Shown in pieces: positions 11,801 through 54,559 of a DNA stretch of 64,000 nt. The notes below the pieces were generated by a model that saw only the letters and a program-made list of their open reading frames with translations, ran no database searches and was not told the DNA's origin. The position numbers and the translations under genes are program-made. Each line of letters begins with the position of its first letter. Positions within the stretch are counted from its first letter, which is position 1. The DNA is from Odobenus rosmarus divergens (taxonomy: Eukaryota > Chordata > Mammalia > Carnivora > Odobenidae), in assembly GCF_000321225.1 (NCBI RefSeq), contig NW_004451887.1, positions 1 through 64,000 of the forward strand. The letters are read 5' to 3'.

Positions 11801-12239
11801 GAATTGCAGGAGGGAGAAAGAGGCAGGATGGTAGAAATGTGTTAATATGCCTCCTACCCATCCTTTACTCTTGGGACTCTGTACACATTTCTCCCCCTGA
11901 AGCCTTCTCTTATTTCTCATAGGAAGTATCTGCTCCCTTCTCTGAGTACCCTTGACCTTTATCTGCTCTTCTTTCATGGACTTAACCACTTTGTCCCTTG
12001 TGGAACAATGAATTGTGTCCATATCTCCTTCACTAGACTCTGAGCTCTGTAAAGGCAGAGTTCTAGGAAGCATTCTAGATTTCCCACAAGATCTAGCTAA
12101 TTGTTGGCAATTAGATGAAGAAATTCTTGGGGAGGAAGTCAGGGTTATAGAAAAGTGAATTCTCAGGACCTCAGGGACAAGGCTCTCATTCACTGTGTGC
12201 CTGGGTATCTCCCCTCACACCAGAAAGTTCAAAGGAAAA
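11801..12239. other. Sequence between the retrocopy and the ME3 3' end
   Basis: No repeat or gene recognised. A 137-codon antisense open frame (11780-12193) has no protein-like features. Part may belong to a longer ME3 3' UTR. Confidence 0.35.
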
Positions 12240-12332
12240 ACACAGTGACAAAGATAGCCATTTTAGAACCCATTTATATTGTCAGTGTTACTCTGGGCTT
12301 GTTCCAGCCTCACAGCAGCTTCTGAGACTGCA
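12240..12332 (-). other. ME3: ME3 3' UTR (proximal part, end uncertain)
   Basis: Sequence just after the stop codon. No AATAAA is found on the minus strand close by. Variant hexamers TATAAA (12273-12278) and the overlapping AATATA could serve as poly(A) signals, with cleavage near 12245-12260. That assignment is inference, and a longer UTR reaching toward 11.8 kb is possible. Confidence 0.4.
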
Positions 12333-42435
<30,103 letters not shown>

Positions 42436-42439
42436 TTTT

Positions 42440-42548
42440 TCCCTCCAGGTTTATTGTGGTAGAATTCACAAAAATCATATATTTAAGATGTACAGTGGGA
42501 TACTGTGATATACGTATACATTATGAAATGATGACCACCCCCAGATTG
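42440..42548 (-). mobile_element. L1M 3' UTR fragment
   Basis: TTTATTGTGGTAGAATTCACAAAAATC, ATATTTAAGATGTACAGTGGG and GAAATGATGACCACC are typical antisense L1 3' UTR sequence. Confidence 0.6.
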
Positions 42549-43980
42549 TTTGGATTCTGATACTCCAGAAGCTCTGAGAAATACTGCCTTAGTGGATGAA
42601 GACAATGCCCATTAAGCTGCGTGATATGCCTTATTCAAAATCTATGCTACAATTGACTCTTAGATTTCAGGGTCAGGGAAAAGTTTGTATTTCCTACAAA
42701 GCGACTGTATTATTCGTAACCCATTTTTCCTGTTGACATTGTGAGAAAGCTGAGCACTCAGTTTTCTGCTTCTGTGCTGCAGGCAACCTCAGCGCCCCCT
42801 TTCTGCACACACCCTTCCCCTTCCTTTCTTGCTTTTGATCCTCATTGCAATAGTTTGTTCTATTGTGCCTTTTATTGGAAACAAGCATGACACAAATTAT
42901 TAAAAATTACCTAATACATAGACATACATACATGGGTCCATTTGTCTCTAACAGTATCTGAGTTCACATTCATTGAGAAAAAGTGCCCTGATTGATCAGC
43001 CAGGAGTATTGGGGCAGGAGCTAGGGAGAAGGGGTCTGCCACTCCCAACCTGGTGTGAACCAGAGGCTTGGGACCAGCTGTGGAAAGACAGATTTATGCC
43101 CCCGCTAGAAAATGTGGTGGTGGGGGGCACACACCTGGTGGGCTCCCTGTGCTATTGGGGGCATTTTTCCGATGAGGCTGGTGGCTATGAGGGGTGAGTA
43201 GTACTGAATTAGCCCAGAAACTTCTTTTTCAACCTCATGATTTTGTGCCTGGCTTACCCTGCACAATAGAAATCCAGTGGCAGGTAAATATTTGCACTTC
43301 TCATGGTCCTTCCGGAACCTTAGTGAGTTGAAGCTGTTGGTGGAAGGACTTGGAGGTGGGTTCACGTGACAGGGGCAGAAATGGAGAGATTGTGACTTCC
43401 ACAGTCCAGTACTAACAGTGCTGGGCATGGGTCAGCAGGTTTGTGCGCCTGACCTGGCTCGGAGCAGTCTGACACCTGTAACTTCACTCCTCAATTCTGC
43501 CTTGGTTTTCCATCTATCAGTGGGCACAGTCATGTCTGCCTGGCCAACTGCAGTGGGCTTTTGTGAGTATGAAAAGCTGGGGTGATTTTTAAATTGTAAA
43601 GTGCAAAACACACGTGTCATCTTGGCCACAATTCTTATTTACAGTCACAGAGCAAGTGCTATTTGCGGTGAGGAGAAGGGCTCGCTGCATCTCCAGACCC
43701 ACCATCCGGCCCCCTTCTCGTTATACAGTGAATAAAACTGAAAAAGAAAACCTCCTGTGCACAAATATAATGCTATTCTTGCCGAGCCAAAATTTACTGT
43801 GAATTTTTTCCCAGGGTGTGAATTTCATGTATTTGGATTGGGAGGGGGACAGAATGTCTTTGGTTGTTGGTGACATTTTGCTATATATAATCCTCACAAG
43901 ACTCCCAGTGTTGCTCCACGACTGGCTTGGAGCTAAAATGCCGAAAAGGTCAGACAACAAAGCAATGGGATGCACATTCT
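42549..43980. other. ME3 intron, nothing firmly recognised
   Basis: No repeat or gene that I can support. Confidence 0.35.
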
Positions 43981-43997
43981 TTCTCTCTTTCTTAAAC

Positions 43998-44060
43998 ACA
44001 CGCGCATGTGCGCACACACACACCCACACACCCACACACCCACACACCCCTCTCCTCCCC
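43998..44060 (+). repeat. (CA)n/(CACACC)n microsatellite
   Basis: CA units interrupted by CCC steps, giving an 8-base ACACACCC rhythm, then a C-rich run. Confidence 0.85.
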
Positions 44061-45022
44061 CCCACACTTGACCTTTAAGCAACACTACTCTGAGGTAAAA
44101 ATAAGGTAAGAATTATAAATAAATACCTTTGTTCAGTGCACAATTACTCTTTCATATTAAATTGAGTTTTTTATGAATAAATTTTTATTTTACTTTTTAC
44201 TTTCTACCTTTTAAATTTATTTTTTAAATCCAGTGTAGTTACCATGCAGTGTTATATTTTGGATGTGCAATACAGTGATTCAACAATTCTATACATTACT
44301 CAGTGCTCATCAAGATAAGCGTACTCTTAATCCCCATTACCTGTTTCACCCATCCCCCACCCACCTCCCCTCTGCTAACCATCAGTTTGTTCTCTATAGT
44401 TAAGAGTCTGTTTTTTGGTTTGTTTCTTTCCCCCCACTTTGTTCATTTGTTTTGTTTCTTAAATTCCACATGAGTGAAATCATATGGTATAGGTCTTTCT
44501 TGGACTGGCTTACTTTGCTTAGCATAATACCCTCTAGTTCCATCCATGTTGTTGCAAATGGCAAGATTTCTTTTTTTATGGCGAATAATATTGTATTGTG
44601 TATATATACCACATCTTCTTTATCCATTTATCTATTGACAGACACTTAGGCTGCTTCTGTAATATGGCTATTATAAAGAACACTGCAATAAATATAGAGG
44701 TGCATATATCCTTTTGAACTGGTGTTTTCATATTCTTTGGGTAAATAGTAGTGTGATTACTGGGTCATAGGATAGTTCTATTTTTAATTTTTTGAGTAAC
44801 CTCCATACTGTCTTCCACAGTAACTGGCTGCACCAGTTTGCCTTCCCACCAACAGTGCACTAAGGTTCCTTTTTCTCTACATCCTTGCCAGCACTTGTTT
44901 CTTGAGTTTTTAATCGTAATGATTCTGACAGGTGTGAGGTGATATCTCATTGTGGTTTTGATTTGCATTTCCCTCAGATGAGTGATGTTGAACATCTTTT
45001 CATGTATCTGTTGGCATCTGTA

Positions 45023-45146
45023 TGTCATCTTTGGAGAAATGTCAGTTCATGTCTTCTGCCCATTTTTTACTTGGATTATTTTGGTGTCATCTTTGGAGAA
45101 ATGTCGGTTCATGTCTTCTGCCCATTTTTTACTTGGATTATTTTGG
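45023..45146. repeat. 62-bp tandem duplication inside L1 ORF2
   Basis: Two adjacent 62-bp units (45023-45084, 45085-45146) beginning TGTCATCTTTGGAGAAATG, with one A/G difference. Confidence 0.95.
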
Positions 45147-48100
45147 TGTTAAGTTGTATAAGTTCTTCACATATTTGGGGTACTAACCCTTTATCAGATA
45201 TGTCATTTGCAGATATCCTCTCTCATTCTCCCATAGGTTGTCTTTTAGTTTTGTTGGTTGTTTCTTCTGCTATGCAGAAGCTTTTTATTTTGATGTAGTC
45301 CCAATACTTTATTTTTGCTTTTGTTTCTCTTGTCTCAGGAGACATATCTAGAAAGATATGTCTTTGGCTGATGTCAGAGAAATTCAGCCTCTATTCTCTT
45401 CTAGGATTTTTATGGTTTCAGGTCTCACATTTAGGTCCTTAATCCATTTTGAGTTAATTTTTTGTGTATGGTGTAAGAAAGTGGTCCAGTTTCATTCTTT
45501 TGCATGTAGCTGTCCAGTTTTCCCAATACCATTTGTTGACGAGACTGTCTTTTGCCCACTAGATATTCTTTCCTGCTTTGTCAAAGATTAACTGACTATA
45601 TAATTGTGGGTTTATTTCTGGTCTTTCTATTTTGTTTTATTGACGTGTCTATTTTTTTGCCAGTACCATACTGTTTTGATTACTACAGCTTTGTAATATA
45701 ACTTGAAGTCTGGAATTGTGATACCTTCAGTTTTTTTTTTTTTTTTAAGATTGCTTTGGCTATTTGGGGTCTTTTGTGGTTCCCTACAAATTTTAGGATT
45801 GTTTTTTCTAATTCTGTAAAACATGCTGTTGGTATTTTGATAGGGATTGTATCTGTAGATAGCTTTGGGTAATACAGACATTTTAACAATATTGTTCTTC
45901 CAATCCATGAGCATGAAATGTCTTTTGATTTCTTTCTGTTATCTTCAATTTCTTTCATCAATGTTTTATAGTTTTCAGAGTACAGGTCTTTTACCTCTCT
46001 GGGTAAGTTTATTTTTAGGTATTTTATTCTTTTTGGTGCAGTCGTAAATGGGATTGTTTTCTTAATTTCTCTTTCTGCTGCTTCATTAGCAGTGTATAGA
46101 AATACTACAGATTTCTGTACATTGGTTTTGTATTCTACAACTTTACTGAATTCATTTATTAGTTCTGGTAGTTTCTTGGTGGAGTCTTCAGGGTTTTCTA
46201 CATATAGTATCATGTCATCTGCCAATAGTGGAAGTTTTACTTCTTCCTTACCAATTTGGTTGCCTTTTATTTCTTCTTGTTGTCTGATTGCTGTGGCTAG
46301 GACTATGTTGAATAAAAGTGGTGAGAGTGGAAATCCTTGTCTTGTACCTGACCTTAGGGGAAAAGTTCTGTTTTTCCCCATTGAGTATGCTGTTAGCTGT
46401 GGGTTTTTTATAACTGGCCTTTATTATGTTGAGGTATATTCCCTCTAAGCCTACTTTGTTGAGGATTTTTATCATAAATGGATGTTGTACTTCGTCAAAT
46501 GCTTTTTCTGCATAACTACTGAAATAATCATATGGTTTTTATCCTTTTTCTTATTGATATGATGTATCATGTTGATTGATTTGCAAATATTGAACCATCC
46601 TTGCATCTCAGGAATAAATCCCACTTGACTGTGGTGAATGATTATTTTAATATGTGGTTGGATTCAGTTTTCCAATACTTTGTTGAGGATTTTTGCATCT
46701 ATGCTCATCAAAAATACTGGCCTGTAGTTCTCTTTTTTGTGGTGTCTTTATCTGGTTTTTGTATCAGGGTATTGCTGGCCTTGTAGAATGAATTTGGAAG
46801 TTTTTCTTCCTCTTCTATTTTTGGAAAAATTTGAGAAGAGTAGGTATTAACTCTTCTTTAAATGTTAGGTAGAATTTACCCGTGAAGCTGTCTGGTCCTG
46901 TACTTTTGTTTGTTGGGAGTTTTTTGATTATTGATTCAATTTCATTGCTGGTAATCAGTCTGTTCTATTTTTCTATTTCTTCCTGCTTCAGTTTTGGTAT
47001 GTTGCATGTTTCTAGGATGTTTCCATTTCTTCTAGGTTGTCCAATTTGTTGGCATATAATTTTTCATAATATTCTCTTACAATCCTTTGTATTTCTGTAG
47101 CGTCGGTTGTTATTTCTCTTCTTTCATTTGTGATTTTATTTATTTGAGTCCTCTCTCTCTCTCTCTGAGTCTGGCTAGAGATTTACCCATTGTGTTAATC
47201 TTTTCAAAGAATCATCTCCTGGTTTCAGTGATCTGTTCTACTGTTTTTTTTTTGTTTGTTTGTTTTGTTTTTGTTTTTTAGTTTTCATGTCATTTATTTC
47301 TGCTCTGATCTTTATTATTTTCTTCCTTCTGCTGGGTTTGGGTTTTCTTTGTTCTTCTTTTTCTAGCTTCCTTAGGTGTAAGGTTAGGCTATTTATTGAG
47401 ATTTTTCTTGCTTCTTGAGGTAGGCCTGTATTGCTATAAACTTCCCTCTTAGAACCACTTTTGCTGCATCCCAGAGATTTTGTACTGTTGTTTTTCGTTT
47501 TCATTTTTTTTTTTTATTCATTGTTTAGTACCATGTTATTTAACCTCCACATATTTGTGGTCTTTTCAGATTTTTTCTTGTGATTGATTTCTAGTTTCAT
47601 AGCATTGTGATCAGAAAAGATGCATGGTATGACTTTGATCATTTTGAATTTGTTGAGACTTGTTTTATGGCCTAATATGTGATCTATTCTGAAGAATTTC
47701 ATGTGTGCACATGAAAAGAATGTGTATTCTGCTCTTTTTGGATTGAATGTTTTGAATATATCTGTTAAATTCATCTGATTCGGTGTGTCATTCAAAGTCA
47801 CTCTTTCCTTGTTGATTCTCTGTTTGGATGATCGGTCCACTGATGAAGTGGGGTATTAAAATCCCCTACTACTATTGTATCACTATCAGTTAGTTCCTTT
47901 ATGTTTGTTATTAATTGTTTTATGCATTTGGGTGCTTCTATTTTGGGTGCATAAATATTTACAATTGTTATATCTTTTTGTTGGATTGTCCCCTTTATTA
48001 TTACATAGTGCCCCTCTTTGTCTATTTTTACAGCCTTAGTATGAAAGTCTATTTTGTCAGATATAGGTATTGCTACTCTGGTTTTCCATTTGCATGATAA

Positions 48101-48704
48101 ATGTTTCTCCATACCCTCAGTTTCAGTCTGCATGTGTCTTTAGGTCTCAAATGAGTCTCTTGTAGGTAGCATTTAAATGGATCTTGTTTTTATCCATGCC
48201 ATCACCCTATCTCTTTTGATTGGAGCATTTAATCCATTACATTCAAACTAATTATTGATAAGTATGTATTTATTGCCATTTTGTTACTTGTTTTGTGGTT
48301 GTTTTTGTAGTTCCTCTCTGATCCTTTCTTCTCTTGATCTCTTTCACTAAAGATCTGACTTTCTTTAGTGATATATTTGGATCCTTTTCTCTTTACTCGT
48401 TGCATATCTATTACTGATTTTTGATTTGTGGTTACCATTTGGTTTGTATATAACATCTTCTGCAGATAGCAGTCTATATTAGGTTGATGGCTGCTTACAT
48501 TTGAGCCCTTTACACAAATTCTTTACTCCTTTCCTCACCACATTTCTGATATATGGTATCATACTGTACATCCTTTTATTTTGTGACTCCCTTCTTGATT
48601 TTTACAGATATACTTATTTTTACTCCTTTTGTGCTATTTTTTTTACTCTTATTTATGGTCTTTCCTTTCCACTCAGAGAATTCCCTTTAACATTTCTTGT
48701 AGGG

Positions 48705-48888
48705 GGTGCCTGGGTGGCTCAGTTGGTTAAGTGACTGCCTTCAGCTCAGGTCATGATCCTGGAGTCGCGGGATCGAGTCCCACATTGGGCTCCCTGCTTA
48801 GCGGGGAGTCTGCTTCTCCCTCTGACCCTCCCCTCCTCATGTGCTCTCTCTCTCTCAAATAAATGAATAAATAAAATCTTTAAAAAAA
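48705..48888 (+). mobile_element. can-SINE nested in L1
   Basis: Head GGTGCCTGGGTGGCTCAGTT, A tail. Direct repeats AACATTTCTTGTAGGG at 48689-48704 and 48889-48904. Confidence 0.97.
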
Positions 48889-49128
48889 AACATTTCTTGT
48901 AGGGCTGGTTTAGTTGTCATGAACTCTTTTAGCTTTTGTCTTGAAACTATTTCTCCTATTCTGAATGATAGCCTTGCTGAATAGAGTATTCTTGGCTGCA
49001 GATTTTTCCCTTTCAACACTTTGAATATATTATGCCACTCCCTTCTGGCTTGGAAAGTTTCTGCTTAAAAATCCCCTGATAGCCTTATAGGGTTTCCCTT
49101 GTATATAACTGTCTTCTTTTCTCTTGCT

Positions 49129-49328
49129 TTTTTTTTTTTTTTTAAGATCTATGTATTTATTTGAGAGAGAGAATGCGAGTGGGGGAAGGGGCAGAGGGAG
49201 AGGGAGACAAGCAGACTCCCTGCTGAGCAAGGAGCCTGACATGGGGCTTGATCCCAGGACTCTGAGATCATGACCTGAGCTGAAATCAAGAGTCGGTCAC
49301 TCAACTGACTGAGCTACCCAGGGACCCC
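49129..49328 (-). mobile_element. can-SINE nested in L1
   Basis: Antisense SINE: poly-T at the left, head near 49325 (GAGCTACCCAGGGACCCC). Direct repeats TTCTCTTGCT at 49119-49128 and 49329-49338. Confidence 0.95.
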
Positions 49329-49550
49329 TTCTCTTGCTGCTTTAAAAATTTTTTCTTTATTGCTACTTTTGCCATTTTAATTACTATGTGTCTTGGTGTA
49401 GACCTACCTCCTTGAGTTGATTTTGGTGGGGGAGTCTCTGTGCTTCCTGGATCTGCATATTAGTTTCCTTCCCCAGATAGGGAAGTTTTCAGCTATTATT
49501 TCTTCAAATAAATTTTCTGTCCTCCCCCCTTTTTCCCCCTCTTTCTCTTT

Positions 49551-49649
49551 TAATTTTATTTTTTAGTGATCTCTACACCTAATGTGGGACTCGAACTCAT
49601 GACCCTAAGATCAAAAGTCGCATGCTCTTCTGACTGAGCCAGCCCCCTT
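49551..49649 (-). mobile_element. Short, older tRNA-derived SINE nested in L1
   Basis: GTGGGACTCGAACTCATGACCCTAAGATCAA and TCTGACTGAGCCAGCCCC show the tRNA-like head, antisense. The body is missing. Confidence 0.75.
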
Positions 49650-50931
49650 ATCTCTCTTTTCTTCCTCTGGAATCCTTATGATGGGAATGTTTTTATGCTT
49701 AATGGAGTTGCTGAGTTTCCTGAGTCTATTCTCATTTTGCATAATTTTCTTTTTCTCTCACCTTCTCAGCTTGAGTACTTTCCATTACTGTGCCTCCAGG
49801 TCACTCATTTGTTCCTCTGCTTCCTTTAGCCTGCTATTTAGTCCATCTAGTGTATTTTTAATCTCATTTATTGTGCTCTTCATCTCTGATTGGTTCTTTT
49901 TTGTGTTTTCTATCTCTTTGTTAAGGGTTTCACTGATGTCCTCCACTCTTTTCTCAAGTCCAGTGAGTAACTTTATGACCATTACTTGAAATCCTTAATA
50001 TGGCATATTATTTATATCCATTTTGCTTTGATCTTCTGCTGTGGTTTTGTCCTGTTCTTTCATTTGGGACGTATTCCTCTGTTTCCTCATTTTGTCTAAC
50101 TCTCTGTGTCTGTTTCTGTGGCTTAGGAAATTCAGCTACATCTCTTGCTCTTGAATGGCCTTATGAAGAAGGGGTCCTTCAGTGTCCTACAGTGCTGTGT
50201 CTCCTGTTCACCAGAACCTGCCACTTCAGGGTTGTCTCCTGCGTGTGTCCTGGATGCCTTTTTCCTTCAGGCCATTCATCTGCAGAGGCTCTCTTTGCCT
50301 GTTGTAGGCAGGGTTTGATCCCCGCTCAGGTGAGGCATGCAGTTTCAACAAGGTGGGGCCACTGTTGGGACCAGGGCTGTGTGGGTAGGCTGTGCAATTT
50401 TAACAATGGGCACCTCTGGCTTCCACAGCACCTGCAGCCACCAGCACAGGGACAGAGGCCCTGCACATGCCCAAATTGGGAGATGTGGTGTTGGCAAGAT
50501 TTGTGCCAGTCTTCTGGGGGAGGGGCCTGCAGTGCCAGTACTGAGGCAAGTGTGACTGGGAGGAGTGGATCCGCCAAAGTGAGGGTGGCAGGGCTTGGTG
50601 TAAGCAAGTTAGGTAGTGAATGTTTCCTCTGTGCTGGTACCCACAGGTGGTTGTGTGTTTATGCCAGGGGGTGGGGGAGGGAAATGGCTCCTGCCAGCTC
50701 CTTTGTTCCTGGGGAAGTCCCTCTAGGAACCCTGCCCCTCCAGGACCTGCTCTGAGATGTGCAAATAACTCTCCCTCCTGTCTGCCCCAGGTGTTTTTCA
50801 GACTGCTGCTTCTAGGCTGTATCTCCACAGGCTGTTTGTCATGCTGTCTCTTTAAGTGCAGGGACTCAGCTTCCTATTACCCTCTGGGCTCTTCCAGAGC
50901 TGAGCCCTCTGATTTTTAAAACTCCAGGCTT

Positions 50932-51124
50932 GGGGCGCCTGGGTGCTTCAGTCATTAAGCATCTGCCTTTGGCTCAGGTCATGATCCCAGGGTCCTGGGA
51001 TCAAGCCCCGCATCGGGCTCCCTGCTCAGTGGGAAGCCTGCTTCTCTCTCTCCCACTCCCCCTGCTTGTGTTACCTCTCTTGCTGTGTCTCTCTCTGTCA
51101 AATAAATAAAAAAAACAAACAAAC
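50932..51124 (+). mobile_element. can-SINE nested in L1 5' UTR
   Basis: Head GGGCGCCTGGGTGCTTCAGTC, tail AAATAAATAAAAAAAAC. Direct repeats AACTCCAGGCTT at 50920-50931 and 51125-51136. Confidence 0.95.
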
Positions 51125-51492
51125 AACTCCAGGCTTTAAGTCTTGCTGGGTGTAAGAACTCATAAAATTTGGCCCTTCTCACTTTCAGAGTCAAATGTTT
51201 TGGGGATTTGTGGCCCCCATGTAGGCTCCTTGGTGTGGTAGTCTGTTTCTCTCCCTCTTCCACATTTGCAGCTCCTTCCCGCCCATGGATGTCCTTAGTC
51301 CCTTTAGCTCCCCACTGGATCCTCGCCCTTCCCACCTTCTTCAATATGACCTCTTCTCTCCCTTTAATTGTGGAGTTTGTTCTGCTAGTCTGGGTCGTTT
51401 TCTGGATTATTTACACTGATGTGAGTGTTTCTAGTTGTATCCATAGGATGAGGTGAGTTTAGGGTCCTCTTACACCACCATCTTGGCCCCCT

Positions 51493-52265
51493 CCTACATT
51501 CCATTTTATATAAGAGAACCTCCCCAGGGAATAATTTGATAAGATACAGTAAAACCTCGTTAATTCAGGGTACTTTAATCCTAACTTAGAATTGCACAAA
51601 ATGTAACCTGGACTTAGTTCCCAGATCTCCTTGGATTTAAGGACCCTCCAGAACCCCTATCCACCTCAGATACTTATCCCCATGGCTGCTCCCTGGACCT
51701 TTCCTTACCAGGAACCACTCCTACTCCAGAATGTCATACTGTCCATGTTGGTCTCTGACAGCCTGTCCTTTGCTTCCCTCATTCCTACTGCACCTTGTAC
51801 CTTTTCTTTGTCTCCATTGAGACCTTTGGGACCTTTACCATTTTCTTCCAGTCACTTAGCCCCTCATGGCTTTTCATAAAACCAAACCACTGGCTGGTGT
51901 GAACCGAAGGTGACTACTCATGCTACAACATGAGTTGTATCTCTCCATGCATCCATCCAAAAGCATCTACTGAACACCTGTGATGAGGTGATAGTTTAGT
52001 TGTCCAATAAATGTTTTACAAAGGGATGGATATATGAAGGAGTTGGTAGATTAGTGAGTTTGCCTGCCAACTTGTTAATGTAATTAAAAGCCCATTAAGA
52101 ACAAAAACAAAATTTCAAAGTGAAAATTGAAATGGTCTAGATGAAAAAAATTTGTTCTCAATTCATCCATGTACATTCAAATATAGGTAATGGACTTCAC
52201 CAAAACACCACTTTAAATGTTAATTATAATTGCCTTACATATTCATTAAGACACTACTACTAACA
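51493..52265. other. ME3 intron, nothing firmly recognised
   Basis: 51955-52035 may be a short L2 end (GCATCTACTGAACACCTG). The rest is unassigned. Confidence 0.35.
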
Positions 52266-52269
52266 ACAG

Positions 52270-52512
52270 TAATAAAAATAGCTAAACTTTATCAAGTGCT
52301 TATTACTCGCTGAGCATCATGCTGAGCTATTTACATACATTATCTCAGTTAATCTTCACATGACCTTATGAAGTAGGTGCTGTTTCAGAGAAGGACTCCT
52401 GAACTACAGATGTGAAGTGATTTGCCCGGGGCTTACTGATTCTGTGTGGTTGGAAAGCGGTGGAGCTGGAATTGGAATCCAGCTCTATCTGACTCTAGCA
52501 CTTATCTTCATA
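52270..52512 (-). mobile_element. MIR SINE
   Basis: TTATCAAGTGCTTATTACTCGC, TTACATACATTATCTCAGTTAATC, GATTTGCCCGGGGC, GGAGCTGGAATTGGAATCC: almost complete antisense MIR. Confidence 0.8.
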
Positions 52513-54120
52513 GCAATGTTATTGCTTCAACTTACCCTTAGCTTAATGGCAATATGACTTTGTAAAAGATACAGCTAAATAGATAACAAAACTGGATTTC
52601 TTTCTCCATTGGGAAAGACAGGACCACGTGGTGAGAAGAAAACACTAAACCAGGAGACAGGCAGACTGTGTTCTCTCTCTGTCTCTGACATAAACTCTGA
52701 GTCTTGGGTGAGCCTCCTCTCTCTCTGGGTCTCAGTTTCCTGCTCTGAGAGCGGTGGTGTTGTAGCATGAGCTACTTAATGGACGGCTGGAGTAGATACA
52801 CTAGGAGCCTCACTCAGATTTTTCTCCAAGTCCAAAGTAGGGAGGTTTGACCCTTCTCGGTAAGAGCGACATGGGGCAGGAACATCTGAAGGCGGAGTAT
52901 TTTCGAGTCTGCTTGGAGTGGAGACACAGCAGACCAGCTGAACAAGCAGGGCTGAGGCAGACCCCCTCCAGGTAGGACAGCTGGTGCAGAGGAGCCCTTA
53001 GAAAGGGGACCCGCTCAGGTGCGCGACTCTGGGCTCAGGGCGGTTTCCTGATTTTCGTGCTGGCAGCATATTGCTGACCTTTCCTGCCAGAAACTGCCCC
53101 CTCACTGGGGAGGCTCCTGCTGTTCTGTCCCCTTCTGCATGTCTGAACTCTTCACCCTGAAGCCCTGGCAGGCGCTCAAGATTGTCTGATGCTTCTCCAG
53201 TGTAGAATTGCTGCAATGGAGAAAGGCCCCTCCCCAAGCCACACACAGAGCTGCCGGCTTTTCCACCCTGGGGACTCAGCTGGGAAATGGCCTTGGAGCT
53301 GCCAGGGAAGGCATTCCAAGGCCAGGGCTCACTTAAAGACACAGGGCTGACGGGTGGCTGGTTAGTTTGGTTTTTTTTTCCCCCAGTGCTCGCATGAGGA
53401 AGCCTGCAAAAGGCGACCTATGTCTGGGAGCCCGAGCAAGCTAGGTATGACAGTGTGACAAGACCCAGTCCAGGACTAACAGAGCTGGGTACCAGCCACC
53501 TGGGATGCAGCTGCCCCAGGATGAGGAGATTCTAAGGTAGATGCTCTGCCCACCCCACTAGCAAGCTGACTGAATGTTGCGCGAGGGACGTGGTGTGAGT
53601 AAAACATTCCTGGCGCTGCAGACCTGGTTTCTCTGTTCCATAGGTCAGGACCTGCCATTCTTTCAAACACCTGGGTCTAACCTCTTTCAGGCCTGAACAA
53701 ACACTAGGGACCTGGGAGGAGGGGGTGAATTTGCTCAGCCTGTCTCCAAACCAGAGGACTAAAAGCAACATTCATATTTCCATGGGAGGCCAGTCTGGTC
53801 CCCCAGCAAAACGCCTCTACACAAGATTCTCACAGCAGAGTGCTCAGTGAGAACATAGTTGTCACCCAGTGGAAAGTGATTTCTTTGATTTATTTTTTTC
53901 CTCCCAGGAACTAGAGCTGACAGAATCATGAAAGTTCTTGGTCTTTTTTTTTTTTTTTAATTTTATATATTCCATTAAACTCTAGTCCCTTGAGATGTTC
54001 TCAGAAAGTTTCTGTGGCTAAATATGTTTGAGAAACTCTGAATGTTACATGTAACATATGCAGTGTATATTGAAGGCTCTGAAAAGTCCTGAATTACGAA
54101 ACCTGTTTAAGCAAGGATTT
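52513..54120. other. ME3 intron, nothing recognised
   Basis: Unique-looking sequence with a T17 run at 53945. No gene seen. Confidence 0.4.
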
Positions 54121-54162
54121 TTTAAACTTCTTTGACCAGAGACTTTACCTTCTGTGTCCCCG

Positions 54163-54212
54163 NNNNNNNNNNNNNNNNNNNNNNNNNNNNNNNNNNNNNN
54201 NNNNNNNNNNNN
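54163..54212. other. Assembly gap (50 N)
   Basis: Exactly 50 N, probably a placeholder length. Flanked by duplicated sequence (see next two entries). Confidence 0.99.
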
Positions 54213-54307
54213 AAATACAAGAATCTCAGAATGATGGGAACACAAGAAAATAAAAAAGCCATTGTAACATACTGTGGCGAGGGTAATAATAAAGGTATGT
54301 GCTAGGT
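54213..54307 (+). repeat. 95-bp exact copy of 55378-55472, right of the gap
   Basis: Identical over 95 bp to sequence 1.16 kb downstream, starting directly after the N run. It is most likely an assembly error. Confidence 0.95.
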
Positions 54308-54348
54308 TTAAACTTCTTTGACCAGAGACTTTACCTTCTGTGTCCCCG
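54307..54348 (+). repeat. 42-bp exact copy of 54121-54162, the left edge of the gap
   Basis: The 42 bp before the gap recur here and continue into a poly-C tract. Confidence 0.95.
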
Positions 54349-54355
54349 TCCCCCC

Positions 54356-54356
<1 letters not shown>

Positions 54357-54391
<35 letters not shown>
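54357..54391 (+). repeat. Poly-C tract (35 C)
   Basis: Uninterrupted run of about 35 C (G on the other strand). The length is unreliable and it is the likely cause of the gap next to it. Confidence 0.95.
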
Positions 54392-54392
<1 letters not shown>

Positions 54393-54559
54393 CCGGCCAC
54401 CTATGGCAGAGCACACTTTGACAGACACAGCTCTCCACAGAAAGAACTTTGTACCAGATGGGGTTGGGTGAATTCAGGGCAAGGCCATCTCTCCCTGGGA
54501 TTACTGCAACTGCGTCTTCTGGCCGGGATCCTACAATAGCTAATCTCACCTCCTCCAGG

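Larger units (their letters stand above)
44210..51492 (-). mobile_element. Near full-length L1, older, interrupted by four SINEs
   Basis: The 3' UTR lies at the left (44215-44450). ORF2 spans about 44500-48290 on the minus strand: 45683-46381 is an open piece of the reverse transcriptase with [10 protein letters not shown] at the catalytic box, and the N-terminus NTYLSIISLNV is at about 48250. ORF1 with a coiled coil (VEDISETLNKEIENTKK) lies at 48900-50000 and the 5' UTR at 50000-51492, starting with a GGGGGCCAAGATGGTGG motif. About 7.3 kb with SINEs, about 6.6 kb without. All frames are broken. It has the same orientation as ME3. Confidence 0.88.

Noticed and set aside
43998..44060. Regular ACACACCC pattern that could be taken for a designed or CRISPR-like repeat
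   Set aside because: It is an interrupted CA microsatellite without spacers.
45683..46381. 232-codon open frame with reverse transcriptase motifs as a possible domesticated gene
   Set aside because: It is a fragment of L1 ORF2 in an otherwise broken element, with LADD at the catalytic box and no separate start or splice structure.
50000..50755. 251-codon plus-strand open frame, the longest in the window
   Set aside because: It lies antisense in the 5' UTR of the 44-51 kb L1, which is GC-rich and has few stops; no protein features.
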